Assembly (NCBI GenBank): GCA_014529385.2
Contig: CM043969.1
Coordinates: 34,238,446 to 34,302,445 of the forward strand
Source of the DNA: Adiantum capillus-veneris
Taxonomy: Eukaryota; Streptophyta; Polypodiopsida; Polypodiales; Pteridaceae
DNA length: 64,000 nt
Reading direction: 5' to 3'
Shown here: piece by piece, positions 47,904 to 58,417 of the stretch
Layout of the letters: every line of letters starts with the position of its first letter
How positions within the stretch are numbered: the first letter of the stretch is position 1
The notes under the pieces: generated by a model
What the model saw: the letters and a program-made list of their open reading frames with translations, nothing else
The model's database searches: none
What the model was told of the DNA's origin: nothing
Made by a program: the position numbers and the translations under genes

Positions 47904-48707
47904 ATGAAAGAAACATGCACTAGCATCACTGAGGTTAGAAGGTTTCTAGGAGCATGTGTCTTCTATGTTATTTGGATTCCACATTATGCACATGTAGCTG
48001 ATCCTCTTTATTAGCTGCTTAGAAAGAATCAGAAGTTTAAATGGACAGAAGCACATGTAAAATCCATGAAAAAGCTAAAGGAGTTGTTCCAGTCAGCAAC
48101 AACTTTGAGAAAGGTAGACTATGAGTGTCAAAGGCGAGTAATTGTGACAGTAGACACCAGTCCTACAGGGATTGGATGGGAAATAGGGCAAGATGACAAA
48201 GAAGGACACAAGTATGTGGTAAGATTTGGAGGAAAGGTGCTAAGTGCTTGCCAAAGAAACTATCCACAGATAAAGAGAGAATTATGGGGTATGGTTACAG
48301 CCTTGAAAAGTGGGAAAGAGTACCTAATTGGTGCATGTGTGGTTGTAGAAACAGATTGTCTACCACTTCTTGAGATGATTACAAGCTGCTCAACACCAGA
48401 CATTGCTATGTTGCGATGGATTGCCTACATTAAGTCCTTAAATCCTGAGTTTAAGCACATTGCAAGTAAAGACAATACAGTGGCAGATATGCTATCGAGG
48501 GCAAGGTATGAAGATGAGTCACAAATGATTGACGAGGGAGATGATGTAGGCACAAAGTTCTATTCTATCTCTCATGTCAAAGGTAACAATGCCTGCATGA
48601 CTAATCTATTTGAATCATTCTTGAAAGAGCTTTATGAAGGTGATTGGCATCTTATTGGAAGCTACTTGAGTACTCTAACAAAACAGGATGATTGGTCTGA
48701 ACAATAA
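47904..48707 (+). pseudogene. Gypsy RT connection and RNase H
   Basis: The same frame as RT, with one more stop at 48012. RNase H is seen as VIVTVDTSPTGIGWEIGQDD (first catalytic Asp), QIKRELWGMVTAL (Glu), VVVETDCLPLLEMI (Asp) and HIASKDNTVADMLSRARY, the usual end of the domain. 48066-48707 is open for 213 codons. Confidence 0.85.
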
Positions 48708-48832
48708 TTAAAGAGGATACGCAGGAAATCATATGGGTACTTTTTGAGGGATGGTTACTTGTGGAAGCATCATAAACAAAAGGGTGCTACACCACAAAGG
48801 GTTATATGTAAAAAGAGACTCAAGTAAAGCTC

Positions 48833-50023
48833 ATGCAAGAGTTTCATGAGAGTCTATGGGCTGGACACAGGGGTGTGTGGGAAACCTTCTCCAAGTTGAA
48901 AGAAAAATATTGGTGGAAGGGTATGTATAAAGATGTATCTCAATTTGTAGAATCATGTGTAACTTGTCAAATGTATTCAAATGTCCGACATCGTGATGGA
49001 TTGCACCCTACATATCCACTAGCCATGCACTATAAATGGGTTGTGGATCTAGTCACAATGCCTTTAGGACTTTGGCAGATGAGATGCTTGGTTCTTGTAC
49101 GAGAAGACCTAACTAATCAAGTTGAAGGAAGAGCATTAAGAGCTAAAACCACAGAAGCTGTGTGCAAATTCCTTCTTGATGAGGTGATTTGTCGTTATGG
49201 TTGTGTGGAAAAAATCACTGCAGATAGAGGTGAACTGGATGCCGAAGAAGCAAGGGAGTTCTTTTCTAGATTAGGAATCAAGCTTTCTCTTACTACATCT
49301 TACAACCCTGAAGGCAATGGAAAGAGTGAAAGAGGGCATCCTCCTATCATCAAAGCTTTGGCCAAGGCTTGTGAAGGAAGAGTTGGTGAGTGGCCAAAAC
49401 TATTACCATATGCTTTATGGACTGATCATACAACACATAGCTCAGTAACTGGCTACATGCCTGCGGAGATAATGTATGGTCAAAAGCCAGTGATGCCGAT
49501 TGAAGATACAATTCCCACATGGAATATACTACCTTGGCAAGAGGAGCTTAGCAGGGAAGATCTCCTTGCACTGCGTATAAGGCATCTAGAGAGAAGACAT
49601 GGAGACATTGAAGCTGCAAAAGAACAACTCAAAAATGCAAGGTTGAAAAACAAGGACTACTTTGATAAGCGACATCGACTCAGGAGCAAAGCAATTGACA
49701 AAGGTGACTGGGTTTTGGTGTATGATACTAGCCTTGATAACCAGCACACAGTCATGCGTAAGTTTTCAAAGAGATGGTTTGGACCGTATGTTGTAAACCA
49801 TGTGCATGAAAATGCTACTTACATCTTGTCTGAACTAGATGGTACAGAAGTAAAGATTCCCATTGCAGGAAAAAGGATCAAAATGTTTAAGAGAAGAGGA
49901 GACAATGATCCAGAAGATGTTGATGAGGAAGAAGAGCAAACCATAGGTAAAGATCAAAGTAAAGATGAAGCTTCAGAATCATCCAATGAAGAAGAAATCA
50001 AGGAACATGTACAAGAGGGCTGA
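48833..50023 (+). pseudogene. Gypsy integrase with acidic tail
   Basis: An open frame of 396 codons, frame-shifted against RNase H near 48822. The zinc-binding region is HESLWAGHRGVWETF to ESCVTCQ (H-H-C-C). The core has VVDLVTMP, KITADRGELDAEEA and NPEGNGKSERGHPP (D, D, E). A GPY/F-like module follows (KRWFGPYVVNHVHENATYIL) near residue 310. The C-terminus is strongly acidic (EDVDEEEEQT to EEIKEHVQEG). No chromodomain is evident. The integrase itself is uninterrupted and all catalytic residues are present. It is the best source of clues to the 4-bp target choice. Confidence 0.88.
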
Positions 50024-50070
50024 TCTTACAAAGAAATAATGTTGCACATAACGGAGGATGTGCAGGTTTA

Positions 50071-50081
50071 GAGGGGATGGA
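50071..50081 (+). other. Polypurine tract of the gypsy element
   Basis: GAGGGGATGGA directly precedes the 3' LTR start TGTCG at 50082. Confidence 0.8.
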
Positions 50082-52093
50082 TGTCGTGCTGTGACACGTA
50101 CATAGTGGGAACGCATGCTACAAGATCTATCTTGTAATTTTTTAGATACATAATTATCTTTCCTATAATGTACATATGCATATTTAAGTATAATAATAAG
50201 CCTTCTATCTCATCCTATTATTTTTCTCAAGGGTAACCTATTCTTACTTACCATCAGAAAATACTATGTGAAAAGCATCAAAAGCTCCGTCTCTTTAACT
50301 TGGGGCAAAAATCATTGATTATTTATTTCTACTATCTCATTATCATCTCACACCCTAGCTAGATCCTATATCTAGGGTAAACTCCAATATATATATATTC
50401 TATGTATTTTTCATATTTTTCTTATATTTCTTTTTAAATAGCTACTAGGAGGGAATCAAATCCTAGTGGGACACTAGGTGGCATGATTTCAAAGATACAC
50501 TTATGCATTATTGCAAGCATGATTATAAAACTTTGTCAAGGAGCAATGTCATGCTTTCATATGGCATGAGGTGTCTTTTGGAATCAAATGAAAGTCTAGG
50601 CTAACGGGGCCACAAGAAGACTTTTGCTGCCAGAAATGGACCCTATTTTGATGATTTTTTTACACAAGGTTACAATCCGAATTGGAAAACTATTTTCAAA
50701 TTAAAATCGTAGCTAATGAGCTGAAGTTTCTGCCCATATGTTTACTTTTTTATTTGGAGCCACGGTTGAGGAGATATGATCAAAATACTGGAGCCCAGTC
50801 TGCCCACATAATGCAGGGACAGCATCTCCAATTTTTCCAGTTTCTGTTCACACTAGCTCTTCTCTTCTTGTGTAAACCCTTGGGGGTTCCCTTCACCTAT
50901 AAAAGGGGACCTTTTCTTTCTTGAAAACCACTCAAGCATTCAAGCTATTGATGAGAGGAATTCTTGAGGGAGTGAGTAGTAATGCCTAATTGTACTTAGC
51001 CATTAACATAAGCCCAAGCCTACACTTTCTCCTAGAGGAAGACTAGCCATTCTTGTATGCTATCCTTGGAAGATCAACTCTAATCAAAGAAGGACGTGAA
51101 CTTGGCGTATCAATCAAAGTTGAATTCTCCCCTCTTCTTCTCTCTCCATCAATAATGGTGCCGAAGGGTTTGTCAAGTAAGATGTGTTCTACATTGATGT
51201 TTTCTTGATTTCTTGTTGTTTTCTTTTTCATCTCTAATCCAACACATATATATATATATATCTAATCTCATCTGCTTAACCAAACCTATCTCTCTCACTC
51301 TTAGTAATTCATCCTCTCTACAAATTTTAGGTTCTCCTTGCTACTACAGGTACATCTCTCCCCGCAGTATCCTTATTGCCTACGGGCAAGAATAGGGCTT
51401 GGGAGGGAAACTTCTCATTTCTTCACTTCTCTCATATCTACATTTCTCACATACTATCCTAGATGATTAACCCACGTGATGATCATTTCTATCGCTTTCA
51501 CTCTGTACGATCTATTAGAATTAACGTATGGATTAGCCATAAAATACACTTTCAACAATGTATAGTGTTTCTCTTTGGCCCAAAAAGGCTTAATGAAATA
51601 CTTCTTTCACCGGATCCCATCATACTACCTCTCATAGACTATAACTTTTCTTTTGACGTAAGCGTAGTTATCTTGCTATGAACCAAGAGGATTTGTACAC
51701 ACAATTAATCCCAATCACTAGACAAAATATATATATTATGGTAAGCACAAAACTACAATTCCAAAGAACAATTCGTAGCCTATTTGGTCAGCCAAGATTG
51801 AATGCCATTAACTCATCTATTAACCCTTTCATAAATTACCCATGATACGATATGACCATAGCCTTGATGTTTTCATCTTCGTATTGTTTTGAAATTCTCT
51901 TTTGTGTTCTTTCTTTGTGTGTGTGAGTGCAAGAGAGAAAGAGTGAGTCTTCTTTGATTGCACTTCTTTCCAAATCCTAGTCTTCATGGCATCTATGGTT
52001 TAACTCCTTCATATAGTTTTTGTTGAGTTCTCTCACAGACTCTCACAGCCATAAGCCCGGTGCTTTCCTAGCAAGACCTCAAATTTCTCGACA
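50082..52093 (+). repeat. 3' LTR of the gypsy element
   Basis: 2012 bp, from TGTCGTGCTGTGACACG to TTTCTCGACA. It keeps the first small ORF open (51463-51681, four residue changes against 43440-43658). The second is broken by a small insertion in CATAAATTACCC near 51832. Other indels against the 5' LTR occur near 50240 and 50550. Confidence 0.9.
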
Positions 52094-52097
52094 GCGC

Positions 52098-52215
52098 AGG
52101 ACCGACTCCAACTTTAAGTTTAGATTTTGAGGTGGATGTCAGCATTGAGCAATTGTCTGAACCTAGAGATGAGGTGTCAAATAGTAAAGCTGATGCAGAG
52201 AGCGATGAAAAGTAG
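52098..52215 (+). pseudogene. TNP2 transposase C-terminal tail after the gypsy insertion
   Basis: From 52098 an open frame reads AGPTPTLSLDFEVDVSIEQL then SEPRDEVSNSKADAESDEK and a stop. This acidic tail is what follows the DUF4216-like block in TNP2 proteins. It resumes the CACTA gene cut at 42070. Confidence 0.65.
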
Positions 52216-52497
52216 AGTTCGATGACAAAGATGCAGAAGTACAGATTGAGATGGACATCTTTGAAGCATCAGATCTCACAGAGGATGAGAGATTAACTAA
52301 TGTCTTTTGCTTGGAAACCTTTTGTAAAACTCTTTTTATTAGTCTACAATGCACTTTAGATTTTGGTCATTTATGTAGTTGTTTCGTTGATTTGTTTCAT
52401 TTGTGTAGCAGTCTCGTTGATTTGTTATTTTTATCAATTAAGCATTTCTTACGTAAACTAACGTATTTTGTGGGTGTTGTTTGTGTATGATTAGCCA
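52216..52497. other. Spacer between the two CACTA genes
   Basis: T-rich sequence, probably the 3' untranslated part of TNP2 and the promoter of the second ORF. No motif is called. Confidence 0.4.
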
Positions 52498-53450
52498 TGG
52501 CCGATGCATATGAGCCATACTCTCCTAGTTTTAGTTTTCTAAACACTCCTGCTGGCATGTCACCCAAGTAGATGGGCTCGTTTTTGTCTCAGTTCACACT
52601 AGAGCAGATTGCGATGACACAGCACCTTTGGGGTGCAGGTACCTCTAGACCTACTATGGCCGACCCTACGCCCAGAACTAGTGTGATCCCTACACCGAGT
52701 GGCCCCACACCTCAGTCTAGTGTGCCCCCTATGGCTAGGACTCATGTGCCCTCTACACCAACGGGGTGGTTCATCGTCGAGACGACGTAGCCGTCGTTTT
52801 GGAGGCGGTGGTTGTTGTGGTAGCGGTTCTACCGATGCATCCACACCACCAAGAGAGTGTCCACCACTCTCTTCAGTAGATAGTTCACTGATGGGCACAC
52901 CACTTACACCTTGGGGATCACACGAGCATGATCCTAGAAAGGTGTACAAGAGCAGGGATGAGGCTGTTGTGGCAAATAGGGTCAGAAAGGAAATGCGACA
53001 CAGGATTTGGCAGCGCTGTATGATTCAATTTGGTGACTCCATGATGGAGATTTGGGAAAATCTTGATCTTCAGAGAAAGAATTACATCGTCGACACCATT
53101 CAGAGAGAGTACAGGCCGGCAAAGGGATACGATTAGGTCTTGAATGCCTGGATTTTGAGCGTGGCGAGGTCCACAATGTTACACCGTCGATCAAAGGCTA
53201 GAGACAGGTTCAATGACGGCAGTCCCAATCCGGCATGGTTGGACGTAGAGGAGTGGACGAGGATTGCACGAGAGACACAAGACAATCCCAATAGATTTCA
53301 ACAGTTGGGAGTGGAGGTTACGATACACTTTGACATGAGTTTGTAAGTATTATACGTATGCTTTAAATTATTGATAATATATATGTTATTTAAAGATTTA
53401 TCTAATGATTAAACCATAATTTTTCAGGAAGTTGCCGTGAAGCGCCTTCC
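52498..53450 (+). pseudogene. Second CACTA ORF, Transposase_24-like
   Basis: Starts MADAYEPYSPSFSFLNTPAG with an early stop, then a Pro/Thr/Ser-rich stretch (MADPTPRTSVIPTPSGPTPQ). After a frameshift there is a Gly/Arg-rich stretch and the conserved part KVYKSRDEAVVANRVRKEMR, WENLDLQRKNYIVDTIQREY, VLNAWILSVARSTMLHRRSK, and WLDVEEWTRIARETQDNPNR. The exon ends at GTAAGT (53343). An intron to TTTCAG (about 53428) leads to EVAVKRLPTHQEEKYGYKHG. Weak resemblance in layout to the second gene (TNP1/Transposase_24) of plant CACTA elements; the call rests mainly on position. Confidence 0.6.
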
Positions 53451-53702
53451 GACACACCAAGAGGAGAAGTATGGGTACAAGCATGGACTTGTGGCCCTTT
53501 TGACCCAGATGCTGTGTAGGAGGAGGGAGAGGACGCCGATTGGGAGGCATTACCATGAGGGCTTCTCACTCAGTGATTGTTTGCATATGTACAGTTTTGT
53601 AGTACTTATGTTTATGGTTTATGGTTATGTTTATGGTATGGTTAAGGTTTTGACAGTCAACTTAAGATTATGGTTTCACTATGATGGTATGAAAATCATC
53701 TG

Positions 53703-54420
53703 ATGGTTATGGTTATGGTTATGGTTATGGTTATGGTTATGGTTATGGTTATGGTCATGGTCATGGTCATGGTTATGGTTATGGTCATGGTCATGGTTAT
53801 GGTTATGTTTATGGTTATGGTTATGGTTGTGCAAGGTTATGGTTATGGTTTTGGTCCCGGGGAGGTCCCTTAATAAAAATGTAACCTATCACATGAGTTC
53901 AACAGAAGGGTATTTAAAGTTCTTGAAACTTACAAAAATATATATACAGAAGGGCATTATTTTTTCAAATTTGAAAAAAACTTACAGATTTTCAAGGAAA
54001 AGGGTACATTATATTCTTAAAAAAATTCACAGATAAGGGGTTTTACAAACATGTTTTGAACGCACGTGATATAGTAGTTTTACACATAGTGAACCCCCCG
54101 GGGTTTTGGCTATGGTTATGGTTACGGTTATGGTTTTTCTATGGTTATGGTTGTGCAAGGTTATGGTTATGGTTTTGGTTTTGGTTTAGGTGACGGTTAT
54201 GGTTTTGGTTTTGCTATGATGGTATAGAAATCGTGATATGGCTATGGTTATGGTTATGGTTATGGTTGTGCAAGTTTATAGTTATGGTTTTGGTTCAGGT
54301 GATGGTTATGGTTTTGCTATGATGGTATAGCAATCGTGTGATGGTTATGGTTAGGGTTATGGTATGGCAAGAAAGTTATGGTAATGGTTATGGTATGGCA
54401 AATACGTTATGTATATGGTT
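53703..54420. repeat. GGTTAT hexamer array
   Basis: Near-perfect ATGGTT repeats at 53703-53856, continuing at 54104-54420 with interspersed GGTTTTGG, CTATGATGGTAT and GGTATGGCAA. The array is split by the MITE at 53857-54103. It forms the subterminal repeat towards the right end of the CACTA element. Confidence 0.9.
53857..54103. mobile_element. MITE of the CAGGGG-end family, copy 5
   Basis: 247 bp, left end CCGGGGAGGTCCCTTAAT. The right end reverse-complemented reads CCCCGGGGGGTTCACTATG. Flanks TTTTGGTC and TTTTGGCT agree at 6 of 8 bases. The interior has CACATGAGTTCAACAGAAGG and TGAACGCACGTGATATAG like the other copies. It is inserted in the GGTTAT array. Confidence 0.75.
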
Positions 54421-54547
54421 TTACAATTTTCGACTCATGTTTTAATTATGTTAACAAGTTATGTTATTCTTACAATTTTGCTAATTTCCATACACTCACC
54501 TTTAGCGTCAGCTTGTAGGTGGAGTGCGATTGCTTGTGCACTTTTCC

Positions 54548-54618
54548 TTTGGGCAGAGAGGGTTGTTTTCTTTTGCTACAGTACATGCAGCATTAGTTCC
54601 CAACCCTCTCTGCCCAAA
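54548..54618. other. Perfect 18-bp inverted repeat (hairpin)
   Basis: TTTGGGCAGAGAGGGTTG at 54548-54565 is exactly complementary to 54601-54618, with a 35-base loop. It lies between the GGTTAT array and the younger LTR element. No T-run follows, so it is not a Pol III terminator. Confidence 0.8.
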
Positions 54619-54652
54619 AACAATTTGCAGGTTTTGGTCGTCGGTATAGGTG

Positions 54653-54656
54653 ACGG
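54653..54656. other. Target duplication ACGG, left copy
   Basis: ACGG at 54653-54656 and 60299-60302 flank the LTR element exactly. Joining the flanks gives a continuous CACTA subterminal sequence with TGACGG and TATCACCG. Confidence 0.85.
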
Positions 54657-55787
54657 TGTGAGCGGGATGAAAACACACACAGCGCCTCTATAACAACCCA
54701 ACACACACTCTTGGGAAGATACACACACACACTATGGGGCACCACTCGGCTTAGACAACACACCTGGCCGAGACAGGGAACACACCTCTGGAGTGAGAGG
54801 AGAGAGACTATCCACTTGCCCACTCCACACAGAGACACACACACACAAACTCAGCTCAAAAGAGGAGAACTTCTGATGTTTAGATACAAATGAGCTTGGG
54901 CCAACACCAATGGGGCAAACAGCTCACACAATATGGGTAAAAGATACCAGATACAATCACAAATTGGAGAAGAAGCTTCACTCACCGGAGAAGATTACAC
55001 AGAAAAACAGCAGAAAAAGAGGGAGGAATTTGGCAAAATGGACAGCGCCATCGCGTCCGGAACGGCCCAAAACCCCAGTCTACAATGTCAAAGTGCTCAA
55101 ATCCGACCTCGGATGAGCAGTTTACGGCCAAAACAGGCTCCAAAAACCCAAAAAAACACACCTGCGGCTGTTCCTCCTCTCTTCTCCACGTTTTTTCTGG
55201 TCTTCTCTCAGTTTTTTCAGTTCCCACACTTAGCTTTATTAGTTGGGCACCCTTGGCCTTTTAGATGACCTCAAACGGACCCCGAACAGGCCAAAAACTG
55301 ACCTCGCAGTGCATAGTTGTCACCCTGTTGCATCCATACGCACACCTGGCAATCATTTCTTTTCAATAATGCGTCTCGCAACCACGTGAAGTGGCCCCAA
55401 AAAAAAGTCCTCATGATGACCTTTCTGCATAATTCTCACAAGCAAACACCCACGTTGTGTCCGTCCTCATCTGCGTGCAAATATTGACCTCGTTCGCCCT
55501 CCTGACGCCACTAGATGCCATCTGACGCACCTGCTGACCTCACGTCGTCGGCCCGCGGATAGCTTCCTCGAGAAGTTTTACGCGCTACCAACTCCTCCTT
55601 ATTGTAGAAAAAACATACTGGTACTGGTGATAATGAAAATCGATGCACTATGTACATGTTGTCCTACCTGTACACATGTGGGCCCCACGTAACCACCTGG
55701 CTCTGGAAAATGGGCAATCCTTCATTCGATGCACCATGCATGGGTATGTACATATGCGCAATCCCTTGCTCCAAAAAACTCCTGACA
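54657..55787 (-). repeat. 3' LTR of the young LTR element
   Basis: 1131 bp, plus-strand ends TGTGAGCGGG and CTCCTGACA (TGTCAGGAG to CCCGCTCACA on the coding strand). Pairs with 59168-60298. Contains CA-rich microsatellite-like stretches near 54720 and 54835. Confidence 0.92.
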
Positions 55788-55806
55788 TAATTTGCCCACC
55801 CCCTAG
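55788..55806 (-). other. Polypurine tract region of the young LTR element
   Basis: The minus strand reads AGGGGGTGGGCAAATTA directly before the LTR start TGTCAGG. The G-rich part is set back by about eight bases, so the exact primer is uncertain. Confidence 0.6.
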
Positions 55807-55837
55807 CCTGCTAGAGCATTCATGCTCAGCAGCAGCA

Positions 55838-58096
55838 CTAGTAGATGCTCATTCCACCTGGATCAAAAGGCCAAAGGCATATTGCCTGATTCACAAGAAG
55901 CATCATAACACCACACCTACATTTGTCAACAATCAACCAAAATGCACCATAGGCATACCCAACTAACACATCCGCCTTGTCTGGAGTTCCAAAAGCATAA
56001 ATATTGCATGCCACATTCAACCCAACCGATAGAGACAACTCAACCTTGGTTTGCATCAGCCCTTCAATCACTTCATAAGGTCCTTCACTTTCATCTTCAA
56101 CTTCATTCGCAAATGCGACTAAACCACACTCCTGGATTTCTTTATCCATCAAAAGAAATGCAACATCAACATCCTCATCACTGCTGGTAGTGCTATCACT
56201 GTCCTCATCTGTCACCGTGGAAGAGTCTTCATCACTAGACTCATCCTCATCTTCATAAAGCTCCTCTAATCGTTTCCTTGTGTCCATATTATAAAGCTTC
56301 TTGGTACCTGTCTTTCCATAGAGGCTAATTGTACCATGTCGCCAATCTTGAACAGCTCCCACTGCACGTAACCATGGTCTGCCCAGTATAATAGGATATG
56401 CTCCCAACCCTGCTGGCATCACATGAAAATCAACCACTGCCTTTGCATCATATGCCTCCACTTCTAAGCTCTTTACAACACCCAAGCATTTTACTTTTTG
56501 ATGGTTTGCCAATCTGATCCGAAAACCTGACACCCCAGCCACTGTGAGACCCATCTTCTCAACGCATGAGTGTGTTATGACGCATATTTGGGCTCCGCCA
56601 TCCACATAACCTTGTCCCAAATTTTTCCTTTTATGCCACACATCTACTATTGGACAAATGTATGGTAGCTCGTCCATTGCCAACACCTTCACTAAACCTC
56701 TCTCTGGCTCTTTCTCCATTGGGTTAACCATCCTCTTCCACTGTCGCTTTAGCTTAGGCACCATCTCTATAAGCTGCCCAAAAGTAACATCTGCCTTCCT
56801 GCTCGTCAGATCCTCCTTCAAGTCATAGCTTAATTGCCCATCCCCTAGTGGAAAATCTGAAACATGAAACTTTCGACGAGCTCTCCTTTTTCTCTTGGCC
56901 TTGACATCCTCGCCTTCCTGGCTCTTTCCTTTCTTCTTACTAGGACCTGGGGCACTTCTTCCTTCCTTATCCTCTGTGGTCCTCTTCCCAATAGGCATCA
57001 CTAATGTATCCTCTAGCTTTGATGCCTTCTCCAAGGTGACTACACTTAGCACTTTTGTCTTTCCCTTTTCCTCCTGGGTCAGTCCACTGGTTCCTTCGTC
57101 TCCCTTAATTTCGATGCCATAATCATTTGATCTAGTTAGCACCTGTCTTGGCAATGGATACATGTCTCCCCCCATCCTTGGTGGCTTATCACATTGCGGG
57201 TTGATGTGACCCAACTCTCCACAATTATAACATGTGGGCGTCTGCCTCCAAAACCTACTATTACTTTGTCCAGCACCATTCCTAGGTCTTTCTTCACCTC
57301 CTGGCTGATTTGCAAACCGCCCTCGACCTCGATTATTTCCCACTTGACCTAGCATGTTTAGGCTGAGATTCTTCATCAGATCAACCACTTGCCTCATGTC
57401 TTGCCTTAGGCCATCATCTTGCACTGCTGTAGTGACCACTGCTGGCATAACCTGAGTAGTAACAGGAACCACTGGTTCATGATGAACCCCTGACATGCGC
57501 CCTTGTAAAGACTCTATAGGCTGAAATTCAGACCTCATTGGCAAAGACTCCACCCCTAACTGGCTCATTTTCCTCAGCTTCCACTCTTTGTTCCTTGCTA
57601 CCTCTAGTGCATCTTCATATGTCCTAGGCTTCTTTAGCTCTACTCTCCAATGTATATTCTCCCAAAGACCAGCCAAGAACCTGTCCTTCTTCATCATGTC
57701 AGGCGGGGGTACCTGTGGTGCTAAAGCCTTGCACATTCGCTCCCATGCCAATGAAAACTTACGTATGTACGCATCTACTGGCTCACCTTCCTTTTGCACC
57801 AAAGCCTGTACTTCTTGCCACACTTTGTCAGGGTCTTCTATCTTCACAAACTCCACTTCCAATCCATGCCTTAGATTGTCCCAACTCAATCTTATAGGTG
57901 GATCAGCCATACGCAACTCCTCTTCAAATGCTTTGGACCAAGCTCGTGCATCACTCTTCAAACAAATTTGGAGAAGGCGTAACATTTGCGTAGGGTCATG
58001 AATTTGGTTGCTAATGCAGGCAACCTCCATCTTTTCCAAAAATTCTTCCACATCTTCATCACTTCTTCCATGAAACTCGGGATAAGAGAAAGCCAT
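55838..58096 (-). CDS. gag-protease polyprotein
   Basis: I take Met at 58096 (MAFSYPEFHGRSDEDVEEFL) as the start rather than the upstream Met at 58153, because the gag domain begins there. The protein is about 752 residues. The retrotransposon gag body follows (LRLLQICLKSDARAWSKAFE, WERMCKALAP, KDRFLAGLWENIHWRVELKK). A CX2CX4HX4C zinc knuckle CYNCGELGHINPQC lies near residue 290. A Lys/Arg-rich linker follows, and then an aspartic protease with GYVDGGAQICVITHSCVEKM (active site DGG) and YPIILGRPWLRAVGAVQDW. The end is Asp/Glu/Ser-rich (EDEDESSDEDSS) with a poorly conserved tail. The frame is fully open, consistent with recent activity. Confidence 0.88.
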   Translation of the reverse strand: MAFSYPEFHGRSDEDVEEFLEKMEVACISNQIHDPTQMLRLLQICLKSDARAWSKAFEEELRMADPPIRLSWDNLRHGLEVEFVKIEDPDKVWQEVQALVQKEGEPVDAYIRKFSLAWERMCKALAPQVPPPDMMKKDRFLAGLWENIHWRVELKKPRTYEDALEVARNKEWKLRKMSQLGVESLPMRSEFQPIESLQGRMSGVHHEPVVPVTTQVMPAVVTTAVQDDGLRQDMRQVVDLMKNLSLNMLGQVGNNRGRGRFANQPGGEERPRNGAGQSNSRFWRQTPTCYNCGELGHINPQCDKPPRMGGDMYPLPRQVLTRSNDYGIEIKGDEGTSGLTQEEKGKTKVLSVVTLEKASKLEDTLVMPIGKRTTEDKEGRSAPGPSKKKGKSQEGEDVKAKRKRRARRKFHVSDFPLGDGQLSYDLKEDLTSRKADVTFGQLIEMVPKLKRQWKRMVNPMEKEPERGLVKVLAMDELPYICPIVDVWHKRKNLGQGYVDGGAQICVITHSCVEKMGLTVAGVSGFRIRLANHQKVKCLGVVKSLEVEAYDAKAVVDFHVMPAGLGAYPIILGRPWLRAVGAVQDWRHGTISLYGKTGTKKLYNMDTRKRLEELYEDEDESSDEDSSTVTDEDSDSTTSSDEDVDVAFLLMDKEIQECGLVAFANEVEDESEGPYEVIEGLMQTKVELSLSVGLNVACNIYAFGTPDKADVLVGYAYGAFWLIVDKCRCGVMMLLVNQAICLWPFDPGGMSIY

Positions 58097-58198
58097 GGCT
58101 ACCCAAATTATGATGCTTTGAGAACCCCTTCGAACACAAGTGCAAGAACCCAAAACTTTTTACTACCCAATCCCCAGAAACCTCAATGGAGCTCAGCT

Positions 58199-58417
58199 TT
58201 AGATGAGAACAAACACATGCACATCAAATGAGTTTTCATAGTTGATCATCGGAATTACAACAGGCAAAGGACATTCCAGGATCTCTCTCAATCTTCTTGG
58301 CCCAAACATAAAGACTATGCGCTGCTGGAAAAAGATCTTCCTGGACACATGAACATTAATCTGAATTCTTTGCGTTAAATGAAAAGGAGTGAACTGAGGG
58401 CCATTTTGATCATCCAT
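58199..58417 (-). CDS. Small unrecognised ORF upstream of gag, family member C
   Basis: Frame MDDQNGPQFTPFHL then QRIQINVHVSRKIFFQQRIV, FMFGPRRLREILECPLPVVI and PMINYENSFDVHVFVLI. An upstream Met at 58441 is also possible. It matches the small ORFs in the LTR of the gypsy at 42-52 kb (33 of 57 residues with A1 by my count). It ends about 100 bp before the gag start I prefer. Conservation of an amino-acid pattern in two otherwise different elements supports real coding. The function is unknown; the pattern suggests alternating hydrophobic strands. Confidence 0.55.
   Translation of the reverse strand: MDDQNGPQFTPFHLTQRIQINVHVSRKIFFQQRIVFMFGPRRLREILECPLPVVIPMINYENSFDVHVFVLI

Larger units (their letters stand above)
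42075..52093 (+). mobile_element. Full-length Ty3/gypsy retrotransposon with 2-kb LTRs
   Basis: A 10,019-bp element inserted in the 3' part of the TNP2 gene. LTRs lie at 42075-44068 and 50082-52093. The 3' LTR begins TGTCG and ends CGACA; the 5' LTR begins TATCG and ends TGACA. A primer site follows the 5' LTR and a purine tract GAGGGGATGGA precedes the 3' LTR. Domain order is gag, protease, RT, RNase H, integrase, the Ty3/gypsy order. The coding region carries several in-frame stops and two frameshifts, and the LTRs have diverged with several indels, so this insertion is clearly older than the element at 54657-60298. The LTRs contain two overlapping small ORFs. Confidence 0.93.

Noticed and set aside
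44122-48707. Programmed stop readthrough or RNA editing to explain the stops in the gypsy frame
   Set aside because: There are about eight stops plus two frameshifts scattered through gag and pol, which is ordinary decay. Editing of stop codons is known from organelles, not from nuclear elements.
54933-55268. 111-residue ORF present in both LTRs of the young element (also 59444-59779)
   Set aside because: It is duplicated only because the LTRs are nearly identical. It has an overlapping open frame on the other strand and no similarity to the other small ORFs, so coding is not supported.
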